Source: Ruminococcus sp. OA3
Lineage (GTDB): Bacteria; Bacillota; Clostridia; Lachnospirales; Lachnospiraceae
Length of the DNA stretch: 64,000 bases
Reading direction: 5' to 3'
NCBI RefSeq assembly: GCF_022440845.1
Contig: NZ_JAKNTO010000001.1
Location: 2,170,001 to 2,234,000, forward strand
Shown: one piece after another, positions 59,757 to 64,000 of the stretch
Layout of the letters: the number at the start of each line of letters is the position of its first letter
How positions within the stretch are numbered: position 1 is the stretch's first letter
The notes under the pieces: model-generated
The model's database searches: none
What the model was told of the DNA's origin: nothing
Seen by the model: only the letters and a program-made list of their open reading frames with translations
Translations under genes and position numbers: made by a program

Positions 59757-60863
59757 ATGGAGAATAAAGTATTAGTCACACGTTCTTCTATGCCTGAAAT
59801 GGAAGAATACTTTGAAGAAATAAAAGAATTATGGGATAGCCACTGGCTTACCAATATGGGAGTGAAGCATAAGGAACTTCAGTCTGAATTAGAAACTTAT
59901 CTTGAGATGCCACATGTGACTCTTTATACCAATGGCCACCTTGCATTAGAAAATGCAATTGCAGCATTTAATCTTCCAAAAGGTGGAGAAGTAATTACAA
60001 CTCCTTTCACTTTCGCATCAACTGCTCATGCAATCGTCAGAAATGGTTTGGTTCCTGTGTTTTGTGATATAAATGATAAAGATTTTACAATTGATACGTG
60101 TATACTGGAGAGTTTAATTACAGATAGAACCGTTGCGATTGTTCCTGTTCATGTGTATGGAAATATTTGTAATGTTGATGAAATAGATAGAATTGCAAAA
60201 AAATATGGATTAAAAGTAATTTATGATGCAGCGCATGCGTTTGCTGTAAAGTATAAAGGAGTGTCTATTGCCAACTGTGGCGATGCATCAATGTTCAGTT
60301 TTCATGCTACAAAGGTATTTAATACAGTTGAAGGTGGAGCGGTTTGCTTTAAGAATGATAGCTGGGTTCAGCTTCTTAATGACATGAAAAATTTTGGTAT
60401 TCGTGGACAGGAAGAGGTATCTTATGTTGGTGGCAATGCTAAGATGAGTGAATTTCATGCTGCGATGGGTATATGCAATTTAAGACATTTAGACAAAGAA
60501 ATACAGAAGAGAAAGTCAGTAGTTGAAAGATATAAGCAAAACTTGAGTGGAATCGAAGGCATTAAATTTTGTCCAGTGCAGGAGAATGTAGAATCTAATT
60601 ATGCATATTTTCCAGTCGTTTTTGATGGGTACAAGTATACTCGCAACGAAGTTTTTGAAATGCTCAATGAACAAGGAATAATGACAAGAAAATATTTTTA
60701 TCCACTTACAAACAGTTTTGAGTGTTACCGTACATATCCTACTGCTGGAGTAGAAAAAACTCCTGTAGCACAGCACTTAGCGTTAAGAGTATTGACTCTT
60801 CCGTTGTATGCGGATTTATCAATGGATGTTGTTGACACAATTTGCGAAAGTATTCTAAATTAA
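59757..60863 (+). CDS. VioA/FdtB-type nucleotide-sugar aminotransferase (DegT family)
   Basis: 368 residues. The Schiff-base lysine is Lys186 in FSFHATKVFNTVEGG, with the cofactor Asp in IYDAAHAFAVKY. The HATK arrangement and WLTNMG start group it with dTDP-4-keto-6-deoxyhexose aminotransferases (VioA, FdtB, DesI) rather than the PglE-type copy at 46387. It would make a dTDP-amino-deoxyhexose to be N-acylated. The start at 59757 follows GAAAGGA; the frame open to 59535 overlaps the thioesterase and is not used. Confidence 0.9.
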   Translation: MENKVLVTRSSMPEMEEYFEEIKELWDSHWLTNMGVKHKELQSELETYLEMPHVTLYTNGHLALENAIAAFNLPKGGEVITTPFTFASTAHAIVRNGLVPVFCDINDKDFTIDTCILESLITDRTVAIVPVHVYGNICNVDEIDRIAKKYGLKVIYDAAHAFAVKYKGVSIANCGDASMFSFHATKVFNTVEGGAVCFKNDSWVQLLNDMKNFGIRGQEEVSYVGGNAKMSEFHAAMGICNLRHLDKEIQKRKSVVERYKQNLSGIEGIKFCPVQENVESNYAYFPVVFDGYKYTRNEVFEMLNEQGIMTRKYFYPLTNSFECYRTYPTAGVEKTPVAQHLALRVLTLPLYADLSMDVVDTICESILN

Positions 60864-61652
60864 AGGAAACAGAGAGGATGAAAGAGCAAGATGGGTGATC
60901 TGAAAGGCAACTATAGAAATACAAGACGTTTTCTTTTGTGTACCCACGTTACTTTAAATAGCATCGTTAGAGTTTGCAGCCTTATCTATAAGGTTATATT
61001 TTGTATTATATAAACTTTGGCTGAGGATCCTGTAAGTGCAAAGCATTCTTGCATAATTCTCCTAAAAATATGCAAAAGTACTTCTTGTTTATTGTGAAGG
61101 CTTGAACTTAAGAGATTGTTTATATGTTAAAGATCACTGTCGTGGAATACTTGCAGTTCTTAAAAGAGGAAAAATGGTGAGATTAAGAATCTTGGCGGCT
61201 ATGTTGAAATAGTAAAATTATTCTTTCAGAACTTGGGACACGCAGTAGATAGACTTAGTCATGATTTAAGATATCCAATTGACTCTTCACAAGCTAATGC
61301 AGAGCTTGGTTGGAATCCTACAACGATGTTTGCTGAAGGTATAGAATTTAAAATTGCTTGGTATCTTTCAGACTTTGATTAAAAATGGGCAGAGGAGATC
61401 ACAGGTGGTGAATATGTTAAGTGGATTATTAAGAATTATTTTGAATGTGAATGAATATTTATTTTTCTCTGTAGAAGCGATTCGGTTTTTGAATGTATCA
61501 TAATATAGCTGGAACGGGGCAGGTATGCGGACAAATAAAAGATCGGCTGTTTTTTAATTGAAATGATGTTTGTTTTCATTATATAGGGTAGTTTTCATTC
61601 ATATAGAAAAGGTGAAAAATGTAAATAACAATTATGTAAGGAGGTTAAGGTT
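60864..61652 (+). other. Degraded stretch with no intact gene
   Basis: Contains a possible abandoned start (GAGAGG then ATG at 60878, only six codons) and unrecognised AT-rich sequence to about 61085. The rfbB remnant follows to 61454. The last 200 bp are AT-rich leader for the LuxE gene with AAGGAGG at 61639-61645. This is the only long non-coding gap in the cluster. Confidence 0.6.
61090..61454 (+). pseudogene. Remnant of dTDP-glucose 4,6-dehydratase gene (rfbB/rmlB)
   Basis: C-terminal third of RmlB. One frame reads GLNLRDCLYVKDHCRGILAV-LKRG. After a frameshift near 61170 the next reads GEIKNLGGYVEIVKL..., then DLRYPIDSSQANAELGWNPTT and IAWYLSDFD. A TAA at 61380 interrupts the frame, and then KWAEEITGGEYVKWIIKNY follows. 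All blocks are in the RmlB order. Frameshift and stop show it is dead. The enzyme would have supplied substrate to the aminotransferase just upstream. Confidence 0.85.
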
Positions 61653-62744
61653 ATGGATTACAGTAAAATCCTTTCCATTGCTCCATATTCGTTGGATAAG
61701 AAAGACAAAATGAAGATGCTTACGGAGAGAATCAAAGATCTGACAGTAAAGCATATGGAAAACTGTGAGGCTTACAGAAAAATGATGGAAAGCATCGATT
61801 TTGTTCCAGAAAAGGCAAATGGATTTGAGGACTATCCATTTATTCCGGTTCGTTTGTTCAAGGAAATGGAGCTTAAAAGTGTTCCTCAGGAAAAAATCTT
61901 TAAAACATTGACTTCATCTGGAACGTCTGGGCAGGCAGTATCAAAGATTTATCTAGATAGAACAACTGCTAGTAATCAGCAGAAGACCATGGTAAAGATA
62001 GTGTCTGATTTTACAGGTGCAGGAAGAATGCCGATGTTGATTATTGACTGCCCCTCTGTTGTTAAAAACAGAATGATGTTTTCCGCAAGAGGAGCCGGAA
62101 TTCTTGGATTTTCTATGTTTGGCTCTGATAAAGCATATGCACTAAATGATGATATGCAGTTAGACATCGAGAGTATTCAGGCGTTTCTTAAGAAACATGA
62201 AGGCAAAAAGATTTTCATGTTTGGCTTTACATTTATGGTATGGCAGCATTTTTATCAAGAACTTGTACGATTGACCGATGAAGGAATTAAGTTTGATCTA
62301 TCAAAGGGAATTTTGATTCATGGTGGTGGTTGGAAGAAACTTGTTAGTGAGGCGGTTACTCCAGAGGAATTCCATCAGAGGCTGAAAGATGTCTGTGGAC
62401 TTAATTCAATCCACGATTATTATGGAATGGTTGAACAAACTGGATGTATCTATATGCAGTGCGAATGTGGTCATTTACACGCAAGTATCTTCTCTGATGT
62501 AATTATCAGAAATCCAAAAGACTTTTCCATTTGTGAGGAAGGAGAAACAGGAATTATTCAGGTCGTATCGGCGATTCCTGAATCTTACCCAGGACATTCA
62601 CTTCTGACAGAGGATGAGGGATTTATTCTTGGTGAGGATGATTGTCCTTGTGGAAGAAAAGGTAAATACTTTAAGATTTTGGGAAGACTTAGGAATGCCG
62701 AGGTAAGGGGGTGTAGTGATACTTATGCAGCAAAGTTTAAATGA
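61653..62744 (+). CDS. LuxE-type acyl-protein synthetase
   Basis: 363 residues of the LuxE/acyl-protein synthetase family. The adenylation loop is TLTSSGTSGQAVSKIYLD near residue 86. FIPVRLFKEMEL at about residue 64, and the segment HDYYGMVEQTGCIYMQCECGHLH, are typical. LuxE activates a carboxylate as acyl-AMP and passes it to LuxC via a thioester. No luciferase genes are present, so this is not bioluminescence. The start follows AAGGAGG. It overlaps the LuxC gene by 29 bp. Confidence 0.9.
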   Translation: MDYSKILSIAPYSLDKKDKMKMLTERIKDLTVKHMENCEAYRKMMESIDFVPEKANGFEDYPFIPVRLFKEMELKSVPQEKIFKTLTSSGTSGQAVSKIYLDRTTASNQQKTMVKIVSDFTGAGRMPMLIIDCPSVVKNRMMFSARGAGILGFSMFGSDKAYALNDDMQLDIESIQAFLKKHEGKKIFMFGFTFMVWQHFYQELVRLTDEGIKFDLSKGILIHGGGWKKLVSEAVTPEEFHQRLKDVCGLNSIHDYYGMVEQTGCIYMQCECGHLHASIFSDVIIRNPKDFSICEEGETGIIQVVSAIPESYPGHSLLTEDEGFILGEDDCPCGRKGKYFKILGRLRNAEVRGCSDTYAAKFK

Positions 62745-63942
62745 TTTTAGCAAACTAAATATTCAGTATTCTGTTGGTAGTGGTCCCATCATGAGTGAAA
62801 TGCAAAGTGCTCCGGCAAAGGTTCCATTTGCCGAGTCGGTTGTTGAATTTTTAAATGCAGTAGCAAAAGTACTTTTATCGGATAGAGAAGCAAAAAGATA
62901 TCCTGATGTAGTAACACTGGGATTTTGGATGAGAAAGGCTTCTATTGAAGAGTTAAAGAAAAGATTTACCCATTCAGATAAATCTATAATGAAACTTGGA
63001 AGGGGTGTTGCTTTTCACATTGCACCATCTAATGTTCCTGTAAACTATGCGTATTCGCTTATTACTGGGCTTCTTTGCGGGAATAAAAATGTTGTACGTA
63101 TTCCATCTAAAGAGTTTGACCAGGTAAGAATAATTAATAAAGCATTCAATAAAGTCTTGACTGATATGCCAGAAATGAAACCATATATTTGTCTTGTGAA
63201 ATATGGTCATGAATCTACAATTAATGATGCTATGTCTGCAATTGCAGATGTTAGGGTTGTTTGGGGAGGAGATAACACCATTAGTGAACTTCGTAAATCT
63301 AAAATGAAACCAAGAGCAGTAGAAGTTACATTTGCAGATAGATACTCGTTAGCAGTAATCGATTCTGATGCGTATTTAACTATTGATAATAAGTCAAAGG
63401 TTGCACAGGATTTCTATAACGATACATATCTGACAGATCAAAATGCATGTACATCTTCTAGAGCTGTTGTTTGGATGGGAAGTAGGATTGTTGAAGCTAA
63501 GGAAGTGTTCTGGAACGAGCTTCATACTTTTATTGATGGCAAGTATATTATTTCAGGCGTTCAAGCAATAAATAAGCTTACTAGCGGATATATATTAGCT
63601 GCAGTAAAAGATGGTGTAAAGAAGATTATATCTAAAGATAACTTGATTATCAGAATGAGCGTGCCTGCGTTGACCGCTGATCTTATGGAACTTAAAGATA
63701 ATTCTGGTTATTTTTTTGAGTATGACTGCAGTAATATTATGGAAATCAGAGACTTTTGCAATGATACAAGATGTCAGACATTATCGTATATCGGAGATAA
63801 GGAGATTGTTAAGCCTCTTGTAATGAGTGGAATTGTTGGTATTGACAGAGTTGTACCAATGGGTAAAACCATGGACTTTGATTTAATATGGGATGGTTAT
63901 AACTTGTATGAAAGTATGACGAGAAACATCGTCTTGAAATAA
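62716..63942 (+). CDS. LuxC-type acyl-CoA/acyl-enzyme reductase
   Basis: 408 residues of the LuxC family, related to aldehyde dehydrogenases. FHIAPSNVPVNYAYSLITGLLCGNKNVVRIP is the family hallmark. The catalytic Cys is in TDQNACTSSRAVVW. It reduces a LuxE-activated acyl group to an aldehyde with NADPH. The start may be GTG 62716 or ATG 62725; the site AAGGGGG at 62705-62711 does not settle it. The overlap with LuxE indicates coupled synthesis. An open frame continues after 63943 off the window edge (VRKEVIVGNSKVTIIR), without a clear start. Confidence 0.9.
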   Translation: MILMQQSLNDFSKLNIQYSVGSGPIMSEMQSAPAKVPFAESVVEFLNAVAKVLLSDREAKRYPDVVTLGFWMRKASIEELKKRFTHSDKSIMKLGRGVAFHIAPSNVPVNYAYSLITGLLCGNKNVVRIPSKEFDQVRIINKAFNKVLTDMPEMKPYICLVKYGHESTINDAMSAIADVRVVWGGDNTISELRKSKMKPRAVEVTFADRYSLAVIDSDAYLTIDNKSKVAQDFYNDTYLTDQNACTSSRAVVWMGSRIVEAKEVFWNELHTFIDGKYIISGVQAINKLTSGYILAAVKDGVKKIISKDNLIIRMSVPALTADLMELKDNSGYFFEYDCSNIMEIRDFCNDTRCQTLSYIGDKEIVKPLVMSGIVGIDRVVPMGKTMDFDLIWDGYNLYESMTRNIVLK

Positions 63943-64000
63943 AGGAAACCGGTTAGAAAAGAAGTAATTGTTGGAAATAGTAAAGTTACAATCATAAGAG

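Noticed and set aside
61653-63942. Bioluminescence operon
   Set aside because: Only LuxE and LuxC homologues are present; no LuxA, LuxB or LuxD, and the context is polysaccharide synthesis.

Overview
The window looks like a chromosomal segment of a Gram-positive anaerobe of the class Clostridia, most plausibly the family Lachnospiraceae. This is an inference, not a database result. It rests on strong AGGAGG ribosome sites with ATG/GTG/TTG starts, a T-box upstream of thrS, a TPP riboswitch, a single-chain glycyl-tRNA synthetase, a pyrophosphate-type phosphofructokinase next to an 874-residue pyruvate phosphate dikinase, DUF1540 and a LoaP-type NusG paralogue.

Region by region. 1-5.3 kb: the end of an FtsX-type ABC exporter (permease plus ATPase), a coiled-coil protein built on a 33-bp repeat, a MATE exporter and a tRNA-Gly(CCC) with its own promoter and terminator. 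5.4-9.9 kb: a TPP-riboswitch-controlled thiamin salvage operon, thiM-thiE-HAD phosphatase-thiD-cytX. 9.9-17.6 kb: a PHP hydrolase, a SEC-C protein, a GntR/YtrA-type regulator with a two-gene ABC exporter and a clear operator, T-box-controlled thrS, and a Cys-rich DUF1540 protein. 17.8-25.6 kb: a ribose/galactose-type sugar ABC importer with an isomerase/epimerase, a zinc dehydrogenase and a LacI regulator, probably one catabolic unit. 25.7-37.7 kb: a lipoprotein, an M16C peptidase, era, recO, another lipoprotein, glyS, PPi-PFK and ppdK. 37.8-42.5 kb: small accessory genes (DUF4160 module, SPL-like radical SAM, serine recombinase, AlbA_2/Schlafen-type regulator, XRE repressor).

42.7-64 kb, running off the right edge, is a surface-polysaccharide cluster. 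A promoter and attenuator-like leader precede a small membrane protein and a CapD/PglF-type dehydratase. A terminator then stands immediately before the antiterminator gene loaP. Downstream the DNA becomes clearly AT-rich and genes are packed head to tail: PglE-type aminotransferase, PglC-type initiating transferase, formyltransferase, PIG-L deacetylase, SDR, PglD-type acetyltransferase, Wzy, WecF-type transferase, Wzx, hexapeptide acetyltransferase and NeuB-type synthase. The most unusual part follows: an acyl carrier protein, an adenylate-forming ligase, a type II thioesterase, a VioA-type sugar 4-aminotransferase, the wreck of a dTDP-glucose 4,6-dehydratase gene, and a LuxE-LuxC pair (acyl activation plus acyl reduction). 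My best reading is a glycan whose amino sugars carry an unusual carrier-borne acyl or aldehyde-derived group, expressed through LoaP antitermination.

Two scars record cassette exchange at this locus. One is a 39-codon aminotransferase fragment just after loaP, ended by a TAG where the intact copy has TGG. The other is the rfbB remnant. A roughly 170-bp dispersed repeat beginning with a GGGGTCAAAA hairpin occurs just upstream of the LacI gene and of glyS, and its hairpin alone lies upstream of ppdK.
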